From assembly GCA_003665825.1 (NCBI GenBank), contig QPFY01000007.1, positions 868,001-932,000 on the forward strand: DNA of 64,000 bases, read 5' to 3'. The notes beneath the pieces are model-generated. The model worked only from the letters and a program-made list of their open reading frames with translations, ran no database searches and was not told where the DNA came from. The translations under genes and the position numbers were made by a program. Origin of the DNA: Microbotryum silenes-acaulis (taxonomy: Eukaryota; Basidiomycota; Microbotryomycetes; Microbotryales; Microbotryaceae). Position 1 is the first letter of the stretch. Each line of letters starts with the position of its first letter. Shown here piece after piece: positions 46,557-58,300 of the stretch.

Positions 46557-47527
46557 ATGGTCCCAGGAACAGCTTCCCTCAAGTCGATGCGAGAAGTCCA
46601 ACGTCAACGCTCCTTGGGGCTGCATGCTCAAGCGCGTTACCGACACGGTACCCGTGGCAGTCTCGGCCATCCCACGCCGTCCTCCTCCTCGGGCTCGGAC
46701 GGCGTACACGGCCCGCCTGCTGCTACTAGTAGTACGAGTCGACGCTCGGTTCATGGCGGTCTTCATCATGGGACCAAGTCATCGAATGAATACAGCGTCA
46801 GAGGGAACGCGAGGACCCAAGCGGCGTTACAGGAAGAACTCTTGATCGCGCACGGTCACGTTCCGACTGGCAGCTCGATGATGTCGTCGGCGTCGGCCGA
46901 AGTCGACGCCGCCAGCAGTGACGAGGATCAAGCCGCGGCGACGAGACGAAGGACGAGTCTTCGCTTGGATCAACTCATCGTTCATAAACCACCTCGACTC
47001 GGTCAGTTCACATATTACTCGGCACTATCATCACATGGCCGATAGCTCCCAGTGGGCAATCGCGTGTGGCAGTGGCGGGTAATCGGCGGCCGGTGACGCG
47101 CCTCGTCCCTCCGATGTTTATCGCTTCCGTTATCAGCAGCCCGCGATTGTGTGCGCGCGCGCGGGGCGGGGAGCCTCAAGTTCGACTGTAGATCAACCCG
47201 ACCTGAGAACTGACACACGAACGCGCCTCACCTCCCTCACTAGATTTAATTCACGACTATGAAGTGATCACACCCCACGCGCGAGTCATCACATTACCCG
47301 ACGACACTTCCTCCCCTTCCACCTCGGCACTTTCGCTCGGCAATCATCATACTGGTCGCCCCTCTTCGTTCCTCCACCCTCCTCGACAGGGTTCCGACAC
47401 GGGCAGTTCGTCAGCATCGGAAGAGGACGATGATTGGGAATTGTTGGGGATGGAGGATGAGGTTGCGGTGGGTCCTACGGTAGCACCTCAAGTTAGGACT
47501 TGGGCTTCGATCGTTTCGAGGGTTTGA
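46557..47527 (+). CDS. Unrecognised Ser-rich protein
   Basis: Two exons: 46557 to about 47002 and about 47243 to 47527, joined by gtcagt...cactag to give RLDLIHDYEVITPHARVITL. The product is about 240 residues. It starts MVPGTASLKSMREVQRQRSL, with a basic, Ser/His-rich first half (SSSSGSDGVHGPPAA; LQEELLIAHGHVPTGSSMM), and ends DDDWELLGMEDEVAVG followed by VRTWASIVSRV. No domain was recognised. The C-terminal 'DWELLG' plus 'WASIV' block looks more conserved than the rest and may be a short binding motif. Function unknown. Confidence 0.6.
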
Positions 47528-47768
47528 CCGACTGGGTCGAAATAAGTGTAAAAGCTGTGTGTATGAATGAATCCCTGAACACAATTTTGTTTCCCATGTC
47601 TGTCCATCTCTCTTTGTGTTCAGCTTTAGTGAATTGATAATCTCCTTGTACATAGTTGTTTCCTAATCTGCCCGTGCCCCTCAAGGTGCCTATGTCCTGA
47701 GACGTGAATTGCAAATTGGCGTAGAACAAATGTCCCCAAAGTTTCTCCAGGATGCCGATCTTTCCACT
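47528..47768. other. Convergent intergenic region
   Basis: 241 bp between two facing stop codons. AT-rich compared with the flanks; probably the two 3' ends. No gene seen. Confidence 0.4.
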
Positions 47769-50700
47769 TCAAACTACTCCCAACCCAGCATAAAACCGAT
47801 TCGCATCCAATGCAAACACCCATTCACTCAAATATCCCGCACTCTTCGCCTCGAAACCCGCTTCCATCTCTTCCAACAACTTCTTCCCTCGTTGATCCTT
47901 GAAGGACGAGCTCGAACCCGATGATGATGACGCTTTCGCCGACGAGCCTCTATCGTCCAATGCTTGGAGAACTTTGACGAGCGTACTCGCTTGACTCGTT
48001 AGACCACGATGCATCCCCAGGATCTCCTCAAGGATCGTCTGCTCTGCACGTGCGGGCCAAGTCCCACTCGCCTGAAACTTCTTCCACTTCTTCACCGCTC
48101 GACCCAAATCAAGGACGACTTGGAAGATCCCTTCCGTCACGACGCGCATGAGAGGTCGTTGACGTTTTTGAAGCAGGAGGGAAAGGAGTATTCGGTCGAG
48201 GAATTGCTGATGAACGAGTTCGAGGGTTTCAAGATTCCATACGCTTGCTGAGTCGGGATCATCATCCTCTTCTTCGTCCGTCGGTCGCATTGTGCCCTGG
48301 TGGAGCTGTTGATGTAACGCCCGTTCGATCCCTTGTAGTGACGTCTTGAATCTCGATACGTTGGCGTCAATGGCGGAATGGTACGCGTGTCCCGTGATAC
48401 TATTAACGAGGGTACGAAGTTCGAAACACAAAGCGATCAAGGCTTTACGCGCTCGAAAATCGAAGGACTTCACGTCCAACAGAAGTGAAGGTACCGGCTC
48501 CTCTTTCGTCTTGTCGTCCAATCTTCCGTTTCGTGAAAGACCGAAAACGACCGGTTTGGTGATATCGAGCGTCAAATTGCGCATCACGGCTTCGATCCTC
48601 ATCAATTTGAGCAAGTGGGTGAAGATCTGTTGATACTTGCCTTGTACGGAAGGCATGATGACCAGATCGAGGGGTGAAGGTGCCTTGTAATCGAGGTAGA
48701 GGAAATTAAACGCCGTGAGACTGTTGGGATCCATCTCGACTTCGTCGTGACGATAAGCGAACGATAATCTCGAATCGACCGACCGCCAGACCTGAGTATC
48801 GTTCAGTTGCGCTTTGTCCTTCTTCGTTTGGGGGCCTTCCATCTTTCGATCGACGGATTCGATGCGTTCTTGGATCGATTCAGCCAACGCAGCTCGCAGC
48901 GCCAGGGCCAATTCCGCACCACCAGGGGGCCAACTCGTTTGAGCGGTCATCCCTCGAATACCGATCCCGATCCCCCACCCTTCCCTTTCCGCACCTAGCT
49001 CGCCTTGATCCTTGGCTCCCCAGACGTTCACATCCCGCGCTCGACGACGTTGGATCGAACTACCTTCCCTCTCCTCGGGAGGAGCGAACAAGGCATCGCG
49101 GAAACGTTGGACAAAGGAAGCGTCACCGAAGAGGAGGAAGGAGTGGAGGACGTCGAGGTGGGAGGTTAGGGCTAGATCGGTGAAGAAGAGCGTGAGGAGC
49201 GCTGCCGAGGGTAGGTGGCCGAAGATGGAGAGGGGGCGATAGAGCGATGTCGAAAGGAGGATGTCCAAGTTAGGTATTGAGGGAGGGAGGATCGAGAAGG
49301 TGGGAGACTCGATGCGATCGGCGAGGAACGAGCCGATCCCTGTGTCCGTCGACCAATGCGGAGCAGTCAGAGCGTTCGCGACCGACAAAGCCGTGAAGCG
49401 CCCGAATAGGTCCGCCAGCTCGGCAGGGTACTTGAGTGATGATGCAGAGGTATGTACGTCGAGTTTGACCAAGAAAGCATTATCTGGCAGAACGTCAGGC
49501 GCGTATTTGCCGACTTGCCATGCCCTCACGTCATTTCGAAGTTGAGCGACCCGTGTCCGAACGGCTTGGAAGAAGCTGAATGAGTTGTGAAAGCAGAATT
49601 TCACATCAGCCCAGCCCTCGGCAATCTTCAGCTCACCGCAAAACGTACCTCTCATCATCTCCAACATCCCATCGGATTCCTCGTCCCGCATTCTGTATCC
49701 TCTGTGGTCTCGAGAGTGGATGATCCGGCTTTGCTCGACGCAGCAGACGCAATGCCCGACCAGCTTCGAACAGCTCGATAGCAACATTGCGAGGGAAGAA
49801 CGTCGGTATCCTTGACAGGTGAAGCTATGTGAGAGCATCTCGAAACAAATTAGCTCCACGAAAAGGTAGATGACTCTGCCGAACAAGCCTTGATTCTGAC
49901 TCGCCCTATATCTAGTCCGGGAAAGCTCTTCCATTCCCGAGCCCGCGTTGCGAACTTGAAGCATCGATAACTCCCTCTTCGTAATCTCCACTTCGATCCC
50001 TAAATCGGCCCAGGTATGTTCACTCTCATGGTGTGACGATTCAGCAATTCCAACCCAGGCTTCCCACCCCGTCCACCAAGCCGACAATGCATGGTCCAAG
50101 AGCCACGCCGACGTCGTTTGCTCCAACAAGGGAGGCGTCAATGAATATGCCAAGTGGTGTTTGAGGCTATCGTGTAAAAGACTGAGGAGAGAGGCCGTCG
50201 TCCGTGGCATGGGTGCCAAAGGTGGGACCATGCGATATTGGCGTTCAAAGATGGTCGAGACGGACTCGACCACTCGAGCGAGATCCGCCAATCTGGCCCA
50301 TACGACGGCGAGACCATCGCGGGAGCTTGGGTCGCTAGGATCCTCGAGTTGCGTGGGGCATAATCTGACCACTTCCTCTCGGGCCCAGTCGATGAAAGCG
50401 GAGAGCGATGACGACACGGCATGAGCTATGGTCGAAGGGTTCGAAGATGGCTCAACAAGCGATCGTGCGACCTCGTCCAATCGGCTCATCGAAGTAGCGA
50501 GGAAGAAGAAGCGTTGGATGTAACTGTCAACGAAGGACCGCCTTTACGATTAGCGTCGACTCCGAGTCTACCAGTCGCGTGGGATCCTCTGACTGACCTA
50601 TGCGATGCCTCGAGCGAGATGCCGACGAACCTTCCCCGATTCTCGAGGCCGGATCTGGCCTTTCCTTTGAGTTCGGCTCGCCAGACGTAGCGTTCTTTTT

Positions 50701-51456
50701 CCGTGTCCCATGCGAACAAGACGGAGTCGAGACCACGGACTATGGTCATGAGGTTGTCGAGAATGACAGCGTGGGCATAAGCTGGGGCCCGGGATGTTCG
50801 CTCCGAGTTGAGCGAGCTGTGGAGAGGACAGGAGACGCTCAGATGGTGGCAAAAACGGTCTCCAACCCGAGCTTGAACATACAGCTCTGCTTCCCACACT
50901 CTCGCCGGCGCTTCACTGAAAAAAGGTGACGCGTACGACTTGTCTGATCGGTCGAGATTGTCCCAAGTCGACAACTGAGGCGCGGTCTGTAGGTGAAGTC
51001 GCGGTGAGATGAGCTCAAGGGTAAACACCTCTCCACGGGTCACTAAACGCGTGCCTTGTGTACCTCATTCGACGCAGCTTGACTCCATATATCGCGGTGA
51101 GTCGATGGCCCAGGCGTACTCTGCTCCTTCTCGAGCAGGAGATTATCGACCTCCTTTCTCTCGACCTCGAGCGCGTGTCGCTCATGAACTGTGGCCGCTC
51201 GTTGCTGCTCTTGCTTCTGCTTGAGCACGACATTATTGAGAATCACGTCCTCAAACAAAGTCGCTGTTCCCGATCGACTGTCCAGAATAGGTAATCGGAA
51301 CGCCAATGCTTGAGTGTCATCTTTGAACAAGCCAGTCGAGCCCGTCGAGGGAAGAGGCAGACCAAAGCGCGATGCATGGTTCGAGTATGCACCCTTGTCC
51401 CCCAGGTGAGAGACGAGGAAGTCATCGTCGTTGGGCCGTATGCCGAAGAGTGGCAT
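47769..51456 (-). CDS. Gamma-tubulin complex component, GCP5/GCP6-like
   Basis: Member of the Spc97/Spc98 (GCP) family that nucleates microtubules at the spindle pole body. Start chosen: MPLFGIRPNDDDFLVSHLG at 51456. The N-terminal part has ILNNVVLKQKQEQQRAATV (probable coiled coil) and, after introns at about 51040 and 50500, LDNLMTIVRGLDSVLFAWD and MSRLDEVARSLVEP. The GRIP1 region spans about 50450-49100 (YRMVPPLAPMPRTTASLLSL; ALSAWWTGWEAWVGI; DLALTSHLDVLHSFLLFGD). The GRIP2 region spans about 48730-47950: FNFLYLDYKAPSPLDLVIMP, YQQIFTHLLKLMRIEAVMR and LVHQQFLDRILLSLLLQKRQ. The YLDYKAPSPLDLV core is the GCP signature that contacts gamma-tubulin. Assignment to GCP5/6 rather than GCP2-4 rests on divergence and long inserts only. 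Confidence 0.75.
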
Positions 51457-51697
51457 CGCGGGCTGACGACGGGGACGGAGTGAGCTCAAGCGTCAATCGA
51501 GGCGCGTTGGGATCTGATCGGGGACGGTAAGTCCAATCACGTGACACCGGAATGGAGCGAAAGCAGGTCGAGTCTGGCGAGCATGGTCCTCGCCAAGACT
51601 TCTGACTTTACATGGTATACAATGCAATATCTATGGCCTCTTTCAGGTGCTCTATTACCAAACCCTGAGCCCAGGTCTACCCGCAACTCTTCTCCGA
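51457..51697. other. Intergenic region between tandem minus-strand genes
   Basis: 241 bp between the GCP-like start and the NRK1 stop. No distinctive motif. Confidence 0.35.
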
Positions 51698-52993
51698 CTA
51701 AGGCCACTCCCAATCCTTCGCTGTTCTCCCCTCTTTGACCATCCCATATATCGCCCCACAACTCTGGTCCACCAACTGCGTCATCGAAAGTTCACTCGCT
51801 TCCAAGAGATTCACACCCGAGATGATATTAGGGTCTATGGTCCCTTTGTTGATGTCGCCATTCGTGAAGAGTTTTTTGTGCGCTTTTTCGTAGGCGGGCC
51901 ATACGATTTGATCCTGTGCATTCAGGAATTGTACAAATCAGTCTCGAGGTACTGGATGAGATGTGGTTGATCAGACGGACCCAATACCCTGGTGGATCCT
52001 ACCGTAAGAGAGTGTAGCTCGGCGTCAGCAATCGGGATGCTCCAACGATCAAGCAGGGATCAAGCAAACTCACTGTCCATAGTGCTCCCTCTGGTTCGGA
52101 TTCAACTGAACGTCAGCAACCCAAAGCATCAACGACAAGTACACGCGAATCATCATCGTCGGACCGGCTCGGAGCAAGCAGGCGGGCGGCTAAAGGAGGG
52201 TTTTCGATGCTCACCTGCAGTATGCTGTTTCAAGCCAAGAGATAGCAACATCAGCAACCACATACCTAAGTCACGTACTCAATTTCAACCCTTCCATCCT
52301 GCCCCACGACTCACGTAACCATTCCTCTCCTCCCTCCGCTTCTTGAGCGTCTGATACCCCTCCCTGACGAAAATCCTCACATCAAACTGCCTGACCGATT
52401 GCTCATCCACGAGCATCAAGAACCCATCCGCGATGATGTACTTGACTACATCATCCCCCTTCCCACCCCCGACTTCCTTCTGTAATGCAGCGAACTTGTC
52501 GATCCATCTTGCTCGCGTTGCTTCGTCTATCGGTACGGGAATTTGGACGTTGAATGAATCGTGCGAATAATGCGCCTCGGGGAAAGCACCGTCATGGTCC
52601 CGGATGTATTGCAACGTTTCCCTTTGTCGATCCCATTCGATACTGCACATTTCAACCACCCCGTTCTTATCAGCACCTTCCCCATCCCCAAGTCTTTAAA
52701 ATCGCGTTGAAGGAGACGTACGCTCCGTCCGGATCATCCCAATCCTGCACCCCATGCACAGGGTGTATCGGCACCTTCTCAGCGGGTGGGGCAAAATCAT
52801 CTTGGAAGAGACTGGTCGAATTGGGCAAGATTTGGGCGAGGTGTTTGGCGAGGGTTGTTTTGCCTATGAGAACGAGAGGAATCGGAAGTGGTTAGGATGC
52901 AGAAAGCGAGCAGGGAAGGGATTATAGGTTGGGTTTGTGCGTACCTGAACATGTCGGACCGCCAATGGCGATGATGTAGAGTCTTGTGGGCAT
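51698..52993 (-). CDS. NRK1: Nicotinamide riboside kinase
   Basis: Phosphorylates nicotinamide riboside to NMN in NAD salvage. Start MPTRLYIIAIGGPTCSG at 52993. The Walker A motif GGPTCSGKTTLAKHLA is split by an intron. Then come SLFQDDFAPPAEKVPIHPV, whose FQDDF holds the catalytic Asp of the family, and DWDDPDGA. WDRQRETLQYIRDHDG follows, then VVKYIIADGFLMLVDE. The last exon reads QIVWPAYEKAHKKLF, GVNLLEASELSMTQLVDQ and TAKDWEWP-stop. About seven introns are inferred; the exons between 52300 and 51960 are small, so junctions there are approximate. Total length, roughly 250-280 residues, fits the family. Confidence 0.88.
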
Positions 52994-53460
52994 GGGTGCG
53001 GGAGGGATTGCTCGCTGCGGGGTTTCGTAGTCGCTGGATGAATGCGGAGTTATCGACCAGCGAGCACGTGGGTCTTCTGATCCTCGTGGAGGAGCCGTGG
53101 GGATGCCTTGATGCGTAGCGAAAAGGCTTGGATCGAGTAAGCACAGTCTATAAGGTGGTCAATCACTTCTGTGGTCCCAAGACCAACGAGAGTAGCCGAA
53201 TCGACGATACGAGCTGAGTGAGTAGAGAGACGTGACCAGACGAAGGAAAGCGCGCGTCGCGCCAACACCCCCCCGATCATGCATCATGACTCGGCCTGAC
53301 TCGATGGACAACCACGCTCCGGCAGCTTGGCACAAGGAACAGTGAAAACAAAATTACTGCTTACAGCACAGACTCCAGGAACTGAACCAAGGTACACATA
53401 AAAAATTAAAAAATTAAGAGACGAGGTCCATATGATAATCCCATCCATGAGTCCATGCGA
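52994..53460. other. Intergenic region
   Basis: 467 bp between the NRK1 start and the stop of the WW-domain gene, both minus. An A/T-rich part (aaaaaattaaaaaattaag) at about 53398-53418 probably belongs to the 3' end of the WW gene. No gene seen. Confidence 0.4.
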
Positions 53461-54770
53461 CTAATCCCCCCCGCCGTTGAAATTGCCGAACGGTCTCGGG
53501 ACAAGTTGTCCAGTCAAAGAGTCATGGTGATTCCGTAGATATGCAGCATTGAAACTATGCACCGGATCCATCCCGTCCAAAGGATGCATCGAAAGTATCG
53601 ATCCTCCCCCGTCAAGTGGATGATGTTGTTGAGGCTGAAAAGCTAGCGGCCAAATTGACGGATAACTCAAGTGCCCGTGCGGCGCCGGCGGCGCTACGGG
53701 CCTCAGAATCGCTGTCGTCGTCGCTGGACTCGAGCCCGATATTGATGTGGGGAGAAAGCCGCGTTGTTCTTGCTGCTGCTGGTGGTGGTATAAGGCGGCG
53801 GCTTGTTGTATTCGAACGAGTTGATACGGTGAGAGCTCGTACAAGTCCGGATGATCGAGGACGTAACAGTAACGCGCCCCCGTCGCACCTAGAAAGAAAA
53901 AGAACGGAGGTTGTCTCGGTGAGTTTCGGAGTTTGCGTATTTAACCGAGTTTTGTTGGACTAGTCCGCGAGCCGGCGAGCAAAAACAACTCCACCTTTAT
54001 CCGAAGAAGAGAAACCAACGGCGACATCGATTGCCAAAAGCTCGGCGTACCCCTGATCGATGAAGACAGGAGGAGACATTGTGCGCTCCGCGCTCGAGCC
54101 CGTGCGTGATTCCGGAAAGTACGGCCCGGAGTTGCAGGAGAGAGCGAGCGACATCGGGCCCGAAGGAGCGCCAATCGGAGATCCGGAGGAGCTTGTGAAT
54201 GACTGACCTGGTTCAAAAGGCATCATCATGGACGGTGGATGTGTAGCCAGTGTTGAAGGATGGTGTTCGAACTCGACTCGAAGGAGCGGGAGGTGGTGGC
54301 CCGCGACGTCGTCGAGGTTGCCGGAGAGCAATCCCAAGTCGTCCGAAACGACGTCGTAATCCTCCCGTCGACGTACCGCCACTCCGGCTTGATCGTCGTC
54401 GAAGACGTCGTTTACGTGCGCGCTGCCGCTCACGGACCCTCTCGTCGCGAAGTCAATTTCCGAGCTCCTGCTCACGGGCACCCGCACCGGTCCGGCCTCT
54501 GCCATATCCGAGGGATGTTCCCACACCGAAGCAGGTGGATCGACATTGGTGTTGATGTAGAACCATGTTCGGTCTAATTATTTGAGCAAACGAGGTGTTG
54601 CCCCCGAAAGCGAATCCCAACCAGGTCGTCAGCTCCCGATTCGACGGGTTCAAGCGTAATCCGCTGGTCGCAGCCTCGCAGGAAAGTTAACACCCACATC
54701 TTTCGTTCCACTGCGTCATCCATCCCGGTGGTAAAGGTCGAGGATCCATCGCACTCGATTCAGCACTCAT
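53461..54770 (-). CDS. WW-domain protein of unknown function
   Basis: Three exons with matching phases: 54770-54698, 54573-53995 and 53888-53461, giving about 359 residues. One WW domain, split by intron 1, reads LPPGWMTQWNERYRTW, then FYINTNVDPPASVWEHPSD. It has both Trp residues, the aromatic pair and the final Pro, so it should bind proline-rich ligands. The rest has Asp- and Ser-rich linkers (VNDVFDDDQAGVAVRRRED) and a Pro/Ser/Met stretch. A short conserved-looking block spans intron 2: FIDQGYAELLAIDVAVGF then ATGARYCYVLDHPDLYELS and PYQLVRIQQAA. A Gln-rich run and a Pro/His/Gly tail follow. No catalytic domain seen; family not recognised beyond the WW. Confidence 0.72.
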
Positions 54771-55361
54771 CCTAGGCGAGGGCGTGCCCCCCAATGAGTT
54801 TGGAAGCCCGAACTCTGGCAAGCTTGGTCGTGGTCGGTCGTTCAAGGGGAAACGGAGGAGCGCGAAATGTAGATAAAAAACCGGGGTTTGCATTTCGAAT
54901 CTTCGTCCTTCGGGCATCATAAAGGGGTCGACTCGAGAGACGCGCGGGCCTCGTTCAAAGTTGGAGCTTATAAAAGTGAAAACGTCCTAAAAGTGCTTTT
55001 CCAGCCGAACACGCCCTTAGTTCTGATCGCTTAAATCCGTGGACTTGAGAGGCATCGTCGATCGCATGAAGCTAAAAGCCCCGGAAACTAAAAGCATGGT
55101 CCTCGTCGGAAATGCTGGCGCTAGTCTGAGCCCAGTACTCTTTGTCTCTTTGTACCGACATCAGCTGGTCGTTCAGTATTTTTTATGACATTACATTCGC
55201 AAAGGGCATTGCAAAACAAGCACAAGATATTCCGAGGAAGACGAGGGTGGCGGGGCGACCAGTTTTTTTCCGCAGCCGACAAGGCGCGCGAGGCGATGGG
55301 GGGAATAGGAGAGAGGAGAGGACGAAAGGAGACCGCAGCAGGCGGAACGAGATCCCGGCAA
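54771..55361. other. Intergenic region
   Basis: 591 bp between the WW gene start and the RPB1 stop, both minus. It holds the WW gene promoter and the RPB1 3' end. Nothing else recognised. Confidence 0.4.
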
Positions 55362-58300
55362 TCATCGTTGCCAACTCGACTTGCTTGAATAACGCGACGC
55401 CGAGGTGCTCGCGTTGGCGTTGGACGAGCTCGATCCGGCGGCCGCGTTGCCAGGGCGCGCAGCAGCCGGGGAGGTGGGGCTATAAGATGGGGAGGTAGGG
55501 CCTGAAGCGGAGAGCACACAAGAGGTCAGCGGCTCCGCCTCGGAGGACCTGAGACGTGCCAATTGTACGCAGGCAATGACTGACTGTATTGCGGTGACGT
55601 CGGGGAGTACTGCGGCGACGTGGGCGAATACTTGGGGCTCGTCTGAGTGTAGGAGAATTTGCTCAGTCAGTCTTGGAAACGACAGAGCGACCACCTCGTC
55701 ATGGAAAAATCACACTCACGGGACTGTAAGCTGGCGAAACTGGGGAATAGGTCGGGCTCGTGGGGGAGTAACGAGGAGAGGTCTGTGAGAAAAGATGCGC
55801 AACGCGTCAGCGACCGTAGCAGTCGCAAACAGGTCACCTCGGGAGCGAAGAAAGCGCACGGGAGAGTACTGCGGCGAGGTCTGCAAGCGAAGGATCAGGA
55901 TACCTAGTGTCAGCAGTGATAACTTTAAAGAGGTCGGGAATGATCACTATCACTTACAGGTGAGTACTTGGGACTCGAAGGGGAGAACGAAGGACTCGTC
56001 GGCGAATACCTCGGCGAGGCAGGGCTAAACGACGGCGACGAAGGGCTGAACGAAGGCGAAGCCGGGGAGAAGGATGGACTCGCAGGCGAGAACGAGGGCG
56101 ACGAAGGACTCCAGGCCGGAGAAGCGGGGGAGAAGCGCGGGGACGCCGGTGACATGTTAATCATCGGCGATGTGGGCGAGTACGACGGTGACGTTGCCCC
56201 ACCTCCCGCAAGTCGATCAACCCAAGGCGATTGAGGCGCGTACCCAGCAGGCGACCGACCTCCGAGCGCACCACCTGGTGAGCGAGGGTTGTAGCCTGGC
56301 GAGACAGGCGAGTAGCCAGGGAACGGCGAAGAGGGCGAGTACCCAGGCGAAGCCCCACCACCGAAGGGCGAAGCGCCTCCGTAAGCAGGAGATGCGCCAC
56401 CGTAGATCGGCGTCAATCCTCCGCCTTGGTCGTAGCCTGCCGACGAGTCGTACAGGGGCGAGAAGTTGGCCAGACCATCCATGGGGACATGCATCGGCGT
56501 TCGACTGTCGTTCGCATCAGCGTACGGCGTCATTCCTCCTCCACCCGGCGTCAAGCCACCATCGTTGCCGTAGGCGTTCATGCCGGCCATGGGCAATCGA
56601 TGATCGATGACGACCTCCTTGAGCATCTCCATATCAAGCGAGAGCTCGAACGCACCCGTCCCCATCGGCGCGACTTGGCCAAGCAAAATGTTCTCCGCCA
56701 CACCGGTGCAGTAATCGATCTCACCCGTCGCCGCGGCTTCGAACAAGATCTCGACCGTCTCTTCAAACGAGCACCGCATGAGCGCACCCGTGTCGGATCG
56801 ATTGATACCGTGACGCGTGATGGCCATGAGCGAGCCTCGGTTCGTCATGATATCGGTCAACATGCTCAAATGACGGTAGTTGACACGAGAACCGTCGAAC
56901 TCGATGACGTTGCGCAACTCGCGCAGGACCGAGGCACGAGCGGCTTCGATACCAAGCACTTGCAAGACTTCGACGCACGAGTTGGACACTGTCCGTGTGG
57001 GGTCGACACCGTCGACGCACAAGACCTTACGCAAGTTAATGCCGTCGGTTTCGAGCACCCACTCGGTCGGGTTGTCGAACTCGCCCGATTCGGTGATGAC
57101 GTTGCGCTTGTGCTGCAGCATGAACACACGCTCGATGCCCTCGACACCTCGCAACGAGATCGTCGACAACATCGACGCCTCGAGCTGCTTCAGGAAGATG
57201 TCCTCCTCGGCGTCCTCGGCCTCTTCAGCGCCATCCTCCTTGTCTCTGCCTTCCTCGTTCAAAGCTCGGCAACGAATGACGAGCTTCTCGGCGTTGTCTT
57301 CGGACCAGATAACGAACAAGTCCTGTTCAAACACTTCGGCGATCTTGCCCGCCACGAACGACATCTCGAGCTTCTTGTCGAGCATCTTGGCGCGGTCAAG
57401 CTCGAACCTCAACAACCAAGGCGACTGACGATGCAAGTTCGCTTCGACGTCCTCGTCGGGGATCGCGAAGAAGGCCTCGACGAATTCGATATCATCGGTG
57501 ATGACGGTCGTGTTGACCTCGGGGTCGTAGATGATCTCGGTCGAGGCCGTGATCGTCTTGAGCGTCGTGTACGACAACATCGTCTGCACCTCCTTGGCAA
57601 GATCAATCTCGCGAGCGATCTCGGGTTGGAGGTACACCGTCATCGACGGCGTCTTGAGGTTCACGGCGACGTTGATGATTTCCTTGAGACGCGGTACACC
57701 GAGCGTCACGTTCTTGGACGACACACCGGCGTAATGGAACGTATTGAGCGTCATCTGCGTCGCCGGTTCTCCGATCGATTGCGCCGCAAGCGTACCGCAC
57801 ATCTCACCCGGCGCCGCGAGCGAGGCCTTGAACTTGGACTCGACCTCTCCCAGCACCCACTGGAACGCCTCTTGATTCAGATGGTGCTCCTCGATAACAC
57901 GTCGAACGGCAAAGTTGGACCGCAAGAAGATGTTGAACAATAAGGTCGCGTTCGCCTGCGCCTCCTCGACCAATCGACCCGAACCGCGCACGACGACCAA
58001 CCGCTCGAGCAATGCCGCGACGTCGCGCAGGATGACCTCGGGGTGCAGGTCGCTCGGTTTCCGGAAGTCAATGTGGAAGATCTGCTGCGCGTTCTGGATC
58101 GTGCGACGCACATTGACGGGCAAAAAGACGGTCGCGTCACCGTTGGGGAAGATGAACTCGCGCAACATCTTCCGGTCCTCCTTCAACTGCTCGTACTCGT
58201 CATCGAGCAAGGCCTGCACCTGCTCGTAGTCGTCCTGATCGATCAAGCCGACCTGCAGCGCACCGCTGCGGAACGTCCACTTGCGATCCATGACATCGAG

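Noticed and set aside
55643..55957. Three CTD introns of identical 77-nt length as recent copies (introner-like elements)
   Set aside because: Aligned by eye, the three sequences share only donor, branch site and acceptor. Equal length may be chance, given the narrow intron size range here.
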